Origin: JBBRHH01 sp038222915
GTDB taxonomy: Bacteria > Planctomycetota > Phycisphaerae > Tepidisphaerales > Tepidisphaeraceae
Reading direction: 5' to 3'
Assembly: GCA_038222915.1 (NCBI GenBank)
Contig: JBBRHH010000451.1
Span: forward strand, 1 to 5,188
DNA length: 5,188 nt
Made by a program: the position numbers and the translations under genes. A model generated the notes under the pieces. It saw only the letters and a program-made list of their open reading frames with translations, had not been told where the DNA came from and ran no database searches. Of the stretch, positions 1 to 4,730 are shown one piece after another (position 1 is the stretch's first letter; every line of letters starts with the position of its first letter).

Positions 1-207
1 AAACGGGTGTTGAACTGGGTGGAAGTCGTCAAACGGCCCACGAAGGCCCGGACGGCGGCAAAGCGGCCGATCGTAAACAACAAGGTATGGAAACCGCCTG
101 CGGACCATCCGTGGGCGAAACCGGCTCATGTTGCAATGCCCGCTCCGGCTGCGCCTGCGCGGGCATTGCAACATGAGCAGAAACAGAGGACAGTTCTATT
201 GCGATGA
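1..207 (+). CDS. C-terminal tail of a probable integrase-type transposase (5' partial)
   Basis: The frame is open from base 1 to a TGA at 205-207, so only the last 68 codons are seen. The visible protein is basic (KRPTKARTAAKRP) and then carries a WKPPADHPW motif at 98-115. Basic tails ending in a DHPW-type motif are, as I recall, common in integrase-core (rve) transposases whose genes stop just before the IS end. The catalytic DDE core is not in the window. After DHPWAK the protein continues through the inverted repeat at 124-178, giving an Ala/Pro-rich stretch, and stops inside the first direct repeat. The tail therefore looks extended by a palindromic insertion. The assignment rests on the short motif plus the IS-like repeats beside it, so it is moderate at best. 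The other possibility is an unrelated hypothetical protein. Confidence 0.45.
   Translation, partial: KRVLNWVEVVKRPTKARTAAKRPIVNNKVWKPPADHPWAKPAHVAMPAPAAPARALQHEQKQRTVLLR
124..178. repeat. Perfect 20-bp inverted repeat with 15-nt loop
   Basis: The left arm 124-143 (GCTCATGTTGCAATGCCCGC) and right arm 159-178 are exact reverse complements, separated by 15 nt (144-158). No T-tract follows on either strand, so it is a poor intrinsic terminator. It is flanked by GAAAC at 117-121 and again at 180-184. This pattern could be a 5-bp target duplication around a small palindromic element. The segment between the two GAAAC copies, counting one copy, is 63 bp, a whole number of codons, so the reading frame of the transposase tail is kept. 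Confidence 0.9.
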
Positions 208-231
208 AAGCGAGGACATTTCTATTGCGAT
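186..231. repeat. Two 20-bp direct repeats, 26-bp period
   Basis: Copy one at 186-205 and copy two at 212-231 share 19 of 20 bases (GAGGACA, then G or T, then TTCTATTGCGAT). A further AGGACA sits at 232-237. Repeats like this near the end of an integrase-type IS normally act as multiple transposase binding sites. The stop codon of the preceding frame (205-207) overlaps the end of copy one. Confidence 0.85.
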
Positions 232-328
232 AGGACAGCAACTTTTGATCGCCCGCTTCACTTTTCACAGCCATTGGTTAGACTAATAGGGCTCGGTCGC
301 CGGGTAACCTTATTATTGCAATGTCCGT

Positions 329-335
329 GGGAGGT
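329..335 (+). promoter_or_regulatory. Ribosome binding site choosing the start at 340
   Basis: GGGAGGT lies 4 nt before the ATG at 340. The frame is open further upstream to an ATG-less start near 274, but no comparable site precedes that, and the GAF domain begins well after residue 1 of the 340 start. The 340 start is therefore preferred. Confidence 0.75.
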
Positions 336-339
336 TGGC

Positions 340-1650
340 ATGGCACATCCCATCCCGATTTCCGCCGACCAAATGCGGCCGCTGCTGGATGTGTCGCGCA
401 CTTTGGCCGGCACGCTCGATCTCGATGTGTTGCTCGTACGAATCGCGGAGGCAGTAACGTCCCTCCTCGACTGTGACCGGGCCAGCATTTTCCTCCACGA
501 CCCGGCCAGCGATCAACTCTGGACCAAAGTAGCCCTGCAGGCCAAGGAAATCCGCATCCCCTGCAATGCCGGCATCGCAGGCCACGTCTTCAAGACCAAT
601 CAGCTGCTCCACGTGGCCAAGCCCTACGAGGATTCGCGTTTCAATCCCGAAGTCGATCGTCGCACCGGTTACGTCACCCGCAATCTGCTCACCGCCCCCA
701 TGATCGACTTGAACCACATGCCGGTCGGTGTGATTCAGGCCGTCAATAAAAATACCGGCACGTTCACCGAGAACGACAAGGCCCTGATGCAACTCCTGGC
801 CGATCAGGGCGGCGTGGCCGTGCAGCGCCATCGACTAGTGGTCGAGGCCATGTCGAATTCTGTCATTCGTAGAGAGATGGAATTGGCGAAGCGCGTGCAG
901 GAGCGGCTCATCCCGACCTCGGCCCCGGAGATGGATGGCTTGGAGGCGGCCGGCTGGTCCAAACCCGCGTCGACAACTGGAGGCGACTGCTTCGATCTCT
1001 GGAAGCTGCGCGACGGCCGCCTGGGCATTTTCCTCGCCGACGCATCAGGTCACGGCCTCGCACCGGCCATGATCGTCTCTCAGGCGCGAACGCTGATCCG
1101 AGCGCTCTCTGAAATCGAAACCCGCCCGCACAAACTGCTCTCGCTCGTCAACGACCGCCTGTGCGCAGATCTCGATCCCGAGCGTTTCGTCACAGCTTTC
1201 CTTGGCTTCATGGCCTGCGACGGAACTCTGCACTGGTCCAGCGCCGGTCATGGACCGGTCTTCGCCCGCAACACCAGCCGTCGCGAACTGGAAACACTGC
1301 AGGTCCCCGCATTGCCGCTGGGCGTATTGGAAGAATGGGCCGACGAGCCCGGACCCGATCCAGTCCAACTGCAACCCGGCGGCGCTCTGATCGCCATCAG
1401 TGATGGCATCTTTGAAGAGCACGACGCAAGCGGTGAGCAGTTCGGCATTGGCCGGGTGATGATGGCGCTCGACGCCACACGTGATAAGCCGCCGGCCCAG
1501 ATGCTTGCCTGTCTGCGCGATGCCGCACAGGCGTGGCAGCCACAGCCCGAACCGACTGACGACCAAACCATCGTCATCGTTCGCCGCAGCCCCACCGCTC
1601 CCCTCGAATCATGCGATCCGCCACTTGCCAGCGCCATAATTGACGCCTAA
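340..1650 (+). CDS. GAF domain-SpoIIE (PPM/PP2C-type) serine phosphatase
   Basis: The protein has 436 residues. An N-terminal GAF sensor domain (about residues 14-165, including the DRASIFL and GHV motifs) is joined by a helical linker (about 170-195, EMELAKRVQERLIP) to a SpoIIE-type phosphatase domain (about 200-416). The metal-binding signatures are intact: GGDCFD at 214-219, ADASGHG at 233-239, SAGHGP at 301-306, SDG at 354-356 and DDQT at 407-410. In RsbU/SpoIIE relatives such enzymes dephosphorylate anti-anti-sigma (STAS) proteins and so switch on partner-switching signalling. Here the ligand and substrate are unknown, and no STAS or anti-sigma kinase gene lies in the window. It is a cytoplasmic protein with no membrane segment or signal peptide. 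The end is a tandem TAA TAA. The gene converges on the thioredoxin gene 74 bp away. The assignment to the family is secure; the pathway is inference. Confidence 0.93.
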   Translation: MAHPIPISADQMRPLLDVSRTLAGTLDLDVLLVRIAEAVTSLLDCDRASIFLHDPASDQLWTKVALQAKEIRIPCNAGIAGHVFKTNQLLHVAKPYEDSRFNPEVDRRTGYVTRNLLTAPMIDLNHMPVGVIQAVNKNTGTFTENDKALMQLLADQGGVAVQRHRLVVEAMSNSVIRREMELAKRVQERLIPTSAPEMDGLEAAGWSKPASTTGGDCFDLWKLRDGRLGIFLADASGHGLAPAMIVSQARTLIRALSEIETRPHKLLSLVNDRLCADLDPERFVTAFLGFMACDGTLHWSSAGHGPVFARNTSRRELETLQVPALPLGVLEEWADEPGPDPVQLQPGGALIAISDGIFEEHDASGEQFGIGRVMMALDATRDKPPAQMLACLRDAAQAWQPQPEPTDDQTIVIVRRSPTAPLESCDPPLASAIIDA

Positions 1651-1658
1651 TAACAAAG

Positions 1659-1692
1659 CGAAAAAAAACACGCTGGCAAATCGCCAGCGCGT
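1659..1692 (-). terminator. Intrinsic terminator of the thioredoxin gene
   Basis: A 7-bp stem CGCTGGC (1671-1677) pairs with GCCAGCG (1683-1689) around a 5-nt loop and can extend past one mismatch to 1668/1692. On the minus strand the stem is followed by TG and then eight T residues (complement of 1661-1668), the classical Rho-independent layout. It lies about 35 nt beyond the thioredoxin stop. On the plus strand the hairpin lacks a T-tract, so it would stop the phosphatase transcript poorly, if at all. Confidence 0.85.
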
Positions 1693-1724
1693 CTAACATT
1701 GTGTCATCAACTAAGCCAGTGGCA

Positions 1725-2063
1725 TCAACCGACGGTCACCGCCGCATCGAGAGCTTCCTTGAAGTCCTTCTCCTGGCGCAGGCCAACGAATTTCTGTGCG
1801 ATCTGGCCACCCTTGAACAGCAGCACAGTCGGAATCGCGTCAATCCGATACTTCAGCGACACTTCGCGGTTGGCATCGGTATCGAGCTTGCCGACCTTCA
1901 CCTTGCCAGCGTACTCCTTGGCGATCTTTTCAATCGTCGGCGTCAGCATACGGCAGGGCATGCACCATTCGGCCCAAAAGTCCACGAGCACAGGCTCGCT
2001 GGAATTTATTACTTCTTCTTCAAAGTTTGCGTCCGTAAATTCTTGAACATTCTCGCTTGCCAT
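1725..2063 (-). CDS. trxA: Thioredoxin
   Basis: The protein has 112 residues, the usual length for a free cytoplasmic thioredoxin. The redox centre is WCMPC at 33-37 (C34, C37). The buried Asp D28, the K59 region (KLDTD) and cis-Pro P78 in IPT are in their normal places, and there is no signal peptide. It would reduce protein disulfides using electrons from thioredoxin reductase, which is not in the window. The middle residue is Met where most thioredoxins have Gly (WCGPC). This changes the dipeptide that helps set the redox potential. The start at 2063 follows AGGAGT (complement of 2067-2072). The gene has its own promoter and terminator, so it is probably transcribed alone, although read-through from the upstream minus-strand gene is possible. 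Confidence 0.97.
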   Translation of the reverse strand: MASENVQEFTDANFEEEVINSSEPVLVDFWAEWCMPCRMLTPTIEKIAKEYAGKVKVGKLDTDANREVSLKYRIDAIPTVLLFKGGQIAQKFVGLRQEKDFKEALDAAVTVG

Positions 2064-2091
2064 GGAACTCCTATCAGGTTTGTTGCGGTGG

Positions 2092-2121
2092 ATACTAGTG
2101 AGGCATGGCAGTCAGTGTCAA
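2092..2121 (-). promoter_or_regulatory. Sigma70-type promoter of the thioredoxin gene
   Basis: On the minus strand a perfect -35 TTGACA (complement of 2116-2121) is followed after 18 nt by TAGTAT (complement of 2092-2097), a 4-of-6 match to the -10 consensus. Transcription would start near 2085, giving a leader of about 20 nt that contains the ribosome binding site. The promoter lies in the gap between the upstream membrane-protein gene and trxA. Confidence 0.6.
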
Positions 2122-2155
2122 CGCGGGCTATCCATGCGCGACCCGGCGGATCCAT

Positions 2156-3124
2156 TTAAGATTGTTGTTGCGCCTTCAACGCAGCTTCATTCTTCAATTG
2201 CAGGAACGTAAATACGGCTGCGCCAAGCATCAGCAACCCAAAGCCGGCAAGCATCAGCCCTATCGGACCTCGAAGAATCACGAACGTCGAATCCACGTCC
2301 GCAATAAAGCCAAACGCGGTCAGCAAGGGGAAAGTGATGCCAACGACAATAAAAATCGGCAGCATCGTCTCCTTCGTCTCACTGGGCCTGACGAACTTCC
2401 GGCGCGGCGGAGGAACAGTCATCGGGTTGGCATGTAGCAGCACCTCCTGCGAAGGTGCTTCGATCCCCATGTCCTCGTCTTCGTTGAGTTCGAACGACTC
2501 GTCACTCACTTCTGTGTGATGTTCTTCAGCCGCCGGCGATTCGTCACCGTGCCCCGCTTCCTCCACGAAAGATGCAGGCGCAGTTGGACGTGCTGGTTGC
2601 GCGGGCGCGGCTGGCCTTGCAGCGCCGCCTGGTGTGGCTGGTCGAGAAGAGGCGGCGGCAGGAGCTGCGGGACGTGGACGGCCCGCGAGCGGCGCATCAG
2701 CGCCCGCAGGCGTCGCCGCGCGAACTGCGGCAGGCGGCGCGGGGTTGGCCGGTCGCGAGCTACCGGCGGGCGCGGCCGGTCGTGCGACACCTTGTGGCGC
2801 TACGGGCCGTTTAACTTGTGGTTGCGTGGGCGCTGCCGCCTGCGCAGGCGCTTCGGGACGCGCAACCTTTACCGGCGCGACAGGAGCAGCAGCGCGAGGA
2901 GCTGCGCCGACTGGCCGAGGCGCACCCGCCCGGGCTACCGGCGCGGCCGGCGTCGGCGGCGCTTTCACGCGCGCTGGGGCTATCGGAGGCGGCACCGGCG
3001 CTGGCTCTTGATACCCCTGCTCCTCATAGTGATGCTCGTCGTCGTGGTGTTCTTCTTCGTGATGGTCCCCGGCGGCAAGCGACGCCAATAAATCTGCCAG
3101 GTCATCTTTCTTCTTTTCGCCCAT
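2156..3124 (-). CDS. Pro/Ala-rich protein with two C-terminal membrane helices, function unknown
   Basis: This protein has 322 residues and I do not recognise the family. Residues 1-19 form a charged helix-like start (MGEKKKDDLADLLASLAAG). Residues 20-36 are rich in His, Glu and Asp with paired His at 21-22, 26-27 and 31-32, a possible metal-binding patch. Residues 40-185 are a low-complexity Pro/Ala/Arg segment with repeated RPAAPA-like units. An acidic stretch (about 187-220, again with His) follows. Two hydrophobic helices, about 254-275 and 284-307, sit near the end. With no signal peptide and both helices at the C-terminus, the long disordered part probably faces the cytoplasm. The start at 3124 is chosen for its GCGAGGT site 4 nt upstream; a TTG at 3142 would add six residues. 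Frames on the opposite strand here are side effects of the GC-rich Pro/Ala code. Confidence 0.8.
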   Translation of the reverse strand: MGEKKKDDLADLLASLAAGDHHEEEHHDDEHHYEEQGYQEPAPVPPPIAPARVKAPPTPAAPVARAGAPRPVGAAPRAAAPVAPVKVARPEAPAQAAAPTQPQVKRPVAPQGVARPAAPAGSSRPANPAPPAAVRAATPAGADAPLAGRPRPAAPAAASSRPATPGGAARPAAPAQPARPTAPASFVEEAGHGDESPAAEEHHTEVSDESFELNEDEDMGIEAPSQEVLLHANPMTVPPPRRKFVRPSETKETMLPIFIVVGITFPLLTAFGFIADVDSTFVILRGPIGLMLAGFGLLMLGAAVFTFLQLKNEAALKAQQQS

Positions 3125-3128
3125 GGGT

Positions 3129-3135
3129 ACCTCGC
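3129..3135 (-). promoter_or_regulatory. Ribosome binding site deciding the start at 3124
   Basis: On the minus strand GCGAGGT (complement of 3129-3135) lies 4 nt before the ATG (complement of 3122-3124). The in-frame TTG at 3142-3140 has no such site, so the ATG is preferred. Confidence 0.65.
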
Positions 3136-3208
3136 GCCTCAACAGTGTTTTTCTCTATTGGTCTACGCTGGGATCGTCACTGTCGTTGGCATCTCATACA
3201 TTCCCGCG

Positions 3209-3235
3209 AATCCACTCCACCGATTATAGTGGATT
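3209..3235. promoter_or_regulatory. 8-bp dyad in the divergent promoter region, candidate operator
   Basis: AATCCACT (3209-3216) and AGTGGATT (3228-3235) are perfect reverse complements separated by 11 nt. The spacing and size fit a dimeric regulator site. The dyad covers the perfect minus-strand -10 and a TATAGT on the plus strand (3225-3230), and ends 2 nt before the ATG of the MEMO-family gene. A regulator is not encoded in the window, so its role as an operator is inference. Confidence 0.4.
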
Positions 3236-3250
3236 GCATGTCGGGGCCAA
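3223..3250 (-). promoter_or_regulatory. Candidate promoter for the Pro/Ala-rich membrane protein
   Basis: On the minus strand a perfect TATAAT (complement of 3223-3228) is preceded by TTGGCC (complement of 3245-3250) with a 16-nt spacer. The -35 match is weak (3 of 6) and lies inside the start of the divergent MEMO-family gene. The leader would be about 90-100 nt. Confidence 0.4.
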
Positions 3251-4128
3251 ACAACATCTCCGTCCGGGCTCCAGCCGTCGCTGGACGCTTTTACCCCGCC
3301 GACGCCGATAATTGCCGGACCGAGGCACAGTCCTATCTGCTGGGGCGGGGCGCTGAATCCGCCTTGGAACGCTGGGTTGGCGGCATCGTTCCCCATGCCG
3401 GATGGGTCTGCAGTGGCGCGATAGCTGGGCAGACGATCAGCACCATCGCGGCGAAATCACAGGCCGATGTGGTCGTGGTGTTCGGCGCGATCCATACCCC
3501 TATTGCATTCGATCGAGCAGCGCTGGATTCAAATGCACGGTGGTGGGCTCCCTTCGGCGAATCTCAACTTCCCGAGGATGTGCAGGCCAGGCTGGTCGAG
3601 GCCTCCAGCCTGTTTGTCGTCGATCCCCGGCTCCATCTGAATGAACACGCCGTTGAGGTCGAAGTTCCCCTGATTCAACTGGCCTGGCCCGGAGCAACCA
3701 TCCTCCCGATCGAGGTGGCGCCTACAACGGATGCTGCCGCGATTGGTCGACTCACAGCCCGGCAGATTTCGCAGGCAAACCTTCGGGCTGTTTACCTCGC
3801 CAGCAGCGATCTCACCCACTATGGCCCCGCCTATCGATTTACACCCGCGGGCGTTGGCCAGCGCTCCCTCGAATGGGCCATGGACAACGATCGCCGGTTT
3901 CTCGACCTGGTGAAGCGCTTCGCCATTGAGCAGATCGTCCCAGAAGCCATGAGCCGCCAGAATGCGTGTGGTGCCGGCGCAGTCGCGGCCATGCTCGCCG
4001 CCTGCCGCGAAGCAGGGGCCTCAGAGGCCACAGTTCTCCGCCACGCCAACAGCTATGAAACGCTCGCCCAGGTTCACCCCCAGAGTCCGGACAATGCCGT
4101 CGGTTACGCCGCCGTCGTTGTCAGATAG
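3238..4128 (+). CDS. amrB: MEMO-family protein (AmmeMemoRadiSam system protein B)
   Basis: The protein has 296 residues, the usual length for the family. Signature motifs run in the expected order: VAGRFYP at 14-20, PHAGW at 52-56, GAIHTP at 83-88, NEHAVEVEVP at 135-144, SDLTHYG at 190-196 and ACGAGAV at 243-249. Human MEMO1 uses H49, H81 and C244 to bind iron or copper, with H192 beside them. The matching residues here (H53, H86, H194, C244) are all present. The fold resembles non-haem dioxygenases, but the bacterial reaction is not known. In many prokaryotes the gene sits with a radical SAM enzyme (AmrS) and an AMMECR1 protein (AmrA); neither is in the window. The start ATG has only a weak AGTGGA upstream, unlike the other genes here. 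An in-frame GTG at 3229 is a possible alternative. Confidence 0.93.
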   Translation: MSGPNNISVRAPAVAGRFYPADADNCRTEAQSYLLGRGAESALERWVGGIVPHAGWVCSGAIAGQTISTIAAKSQADVVVVFGAIHTPIAFDRAALDSNARWWAPFGESQLPEDVQARLVEASSLFVVDPRLHLNEHAVEVEVPLIQLAWPGATILPIEVAPTTDAAAIGRLTARQISQANLRAVYLASSDLTHYGPAYRFTPAGVGQRSLEWAMDNDRRFLDLVKRFAIEQIVPEAMSRQNACGAGAVAAMLAACREAGASEATVLRHANSYETLAQVHPQSPDNAVGYAAVVVR

Positions 4129-4388
4129 ACGACATCTAACGCCTGTTTCGCGGATTCATCATCCGGCTCCTCACGATGCGTCGCGGCCACTGGATTCGTT
4201 TGAAATGTTGACGCTGGACAACATCCCGCATGACTGGTCCAACCCAGATGACCGCGATCAGGGCCTGAACGGCGAGTTTTACCGAGCACAGCATACGAAT
4301 CGATGGGAAATGGAACGGAATAAATTATTGGAACACATATTGCTTGGGCCTCAAAAGATATTGAGGGTTTCTCATAGGAGCAGTTACG
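4129..4388. other. Intergenic gap of 260 bp without a convincing gene
   Basis: The gap follows the MEMO stop and ends at the ribosome site of the small helical protein. The first part (about 4129-4290) is GC-rich and the last part (about 4310-4365) is clearly richer in A and T, as in a promoter region, but no good -35/-10 pair was found. I saw no strong terminator for the MEMO gene. A short reading frame from 4205 is open here but lacks a ribosome site and runs into the next gene out of frame. Confidence 0.5.
4349..4366 (+). promoter_or_regulatory. 6-bp inverted repeat just upstream of the small helical protein
   Basis: CCTCAA (4349-4354) pairs exactly with TTGAGG (4361-4366) around AAGATA. 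It lies 22 nt before the start codon and 9 nt before the AGGAG site. It could be a small leader hairpin, a weak terminator of the preceding transcript (only GGTTTCTC follows) or a protein site. The stem is short, so its role is open. Confidence 0.3.
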
Positions 4389-4655
4389 ATGAACGAGCAG
4401 GAATTTCAAACCAAGTTGGCGGAGTTGATGGGCGAGATCAGTACGCTGCCGCCGACAGAGCGCGCCAAGCTCGAAAAGCTCGCCGATGAAACCCGCCAGC
4501 GTCACGAGCGCCTCCGTGCAACCGTGAGCAACCTCCAGGAAAGTCTCGATTACCTGCGCCTCAGCATCAAATATCTGGTCTTCGACCTCGAAGCGACCCG
4601 TCGTGAAAACGGCTACCTCCGGAAGATTCTCGAAGAGACCAGCGGAAACGATTGA
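4389..4655 (+). CDS. Small helical (coiled-coil) protein, function unknown
   Basis: The protein has 88 residues and starts at an ATG 8 nt after AGGAG (4376-4380), a very good ribosome site. Residues 3-17 form a first amphipathic helix and STLPP (18-22) makes a turn. Residues 23-83 form one long, charged helix with hydrophobic positions spaced for a coiled coil (for example L42, L49, L53, L56, I60, L63, L67, L77, I80, L81). The segment around LDYLRLSIKYLVFDLEATRREN is the most characteristic part. I recall similar short proteins in Planctomycetota, sometimes labelled loosely as regulators, but cannot confirm this. No DNA-binding or catalytic motif is visible, nor a signal peptide or membrane helix. 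It precedes the redoxin gene on the same strand with 75 nt between them, so co-transcription is possible. Confidence 0.82.
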   Translation: MNEQEFQTKLAELMGEISTLPPTERAKLEKLADETRQRHERLRATVSNLQESLDYLRLSIKYLVFDLEATRRENGYLRKILEETSGND

Positions 4656-4666
4656 AAAAATAACGC

Positions 4667-4726
4667 AGGTTTCAGTTGGCGGAACCTCCCGGCGCAGTTA
4701 GCATCCTGCGATAACCCATCGGGAGG
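4667..4726 (+). promoter_or_regulatory. Redoxin leader with two competing hairpins over the ribosome binding site
   Basis: Stem B pairs CCTCCCG (4685-4691) with CGGGAGG (4720-4726). It would hide the GGGAGGA ribosome site (4721-4727) of the downstream gene and enclose a smaller stem CGCAG/CTGCG (4693-4697 with 4706-4710). Stem A pairs AGGTTTC (4667-4673) with GGAACCT (4681-4687), including one G-T pair. It uses the CCT that stem B needs. The two stems are therefore mutually exclusive, as in translational attenuators. A weak promoter-like pair (TTGGCG at 4676-4681, TAGCAT at 4699-4704) would instead start transcription past most of this leader. The pairing is visible; the regulation is inference. 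Confidence 0.35.
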
Positions 4727-4730
4727 ACTC

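Larger units (their letters stand above)
1..237 (+). mobile_element. Right end of a probable insertion sequence (partial)
   Basis: The stretch combines an open reading frame with a transposase-like tail and, directly after it, two 20-bp copies of a repeat that starts GAGGACA (186-205 and 212-231) followed by another AGGACA (232-237). Read on the minus strand, the block begins TGTCCT at 237. Ends that begin TGT and repeated binding sites inside the end are known for integrase-type elements such as IS481, IS21 and related families. The outer boundary near 237 is an inference: the left end lies outside the window, so neither terminal inverted repeats nor a target duplication can be compared. The exact IS family cannot be decided from this piece. 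Confidence 0.5.

Noticed and set aside
124..178. The inverted repeat as an intrinsic terminator
   Set aside because: No T-tract follows on either strand and the loop of 15 nt is large.
257..284. Promoter-like TTCACT-N16-TAGACT before the phosphatase
   Set aside because: Both boxes match only 4 of 6 bases and no other evidence supports them; too weak to list as a feature.
274..339. Earlier start of the phosphatase at about 274, adding 22 residues
   Set aside because: The extension has no ribosome site, and the 340 ATG has GGGAGGT at proper distance.
313..831. Open frames on the minus strand inside the GAF-SpoIIE gene (also 1045-1566 and 1248-1637)
   Set aside because: The plus-strand protein has a full set of family motifs over this span; the minus-strand frames have none and are by-products of codon bias.
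2516..3091. Long Arg- and Gly/Ala-rich open frames on the plus strand opposite the Pro/Ala-rich gene
   Set aside because: They mirror the GC-rich Pro/Ala codons of the minus-strand gene, have extreme composition, and lack ribosome sites.
2818..3237. Upstream extension of the MEMO frame to 2818
   Set aside because: The added 140 codons lie over the opposite-strand gene and the divergent promoter; the family's N-terminal motif VAGRFYP starts 14 residues after the 3238 ATG.
4114..4133. GTCGT/ACGAC hairpin around the MEMO stop codon as a terminator
   Set aside because: Only 5 bp of stem with a 10-nt loop and no T-tract.
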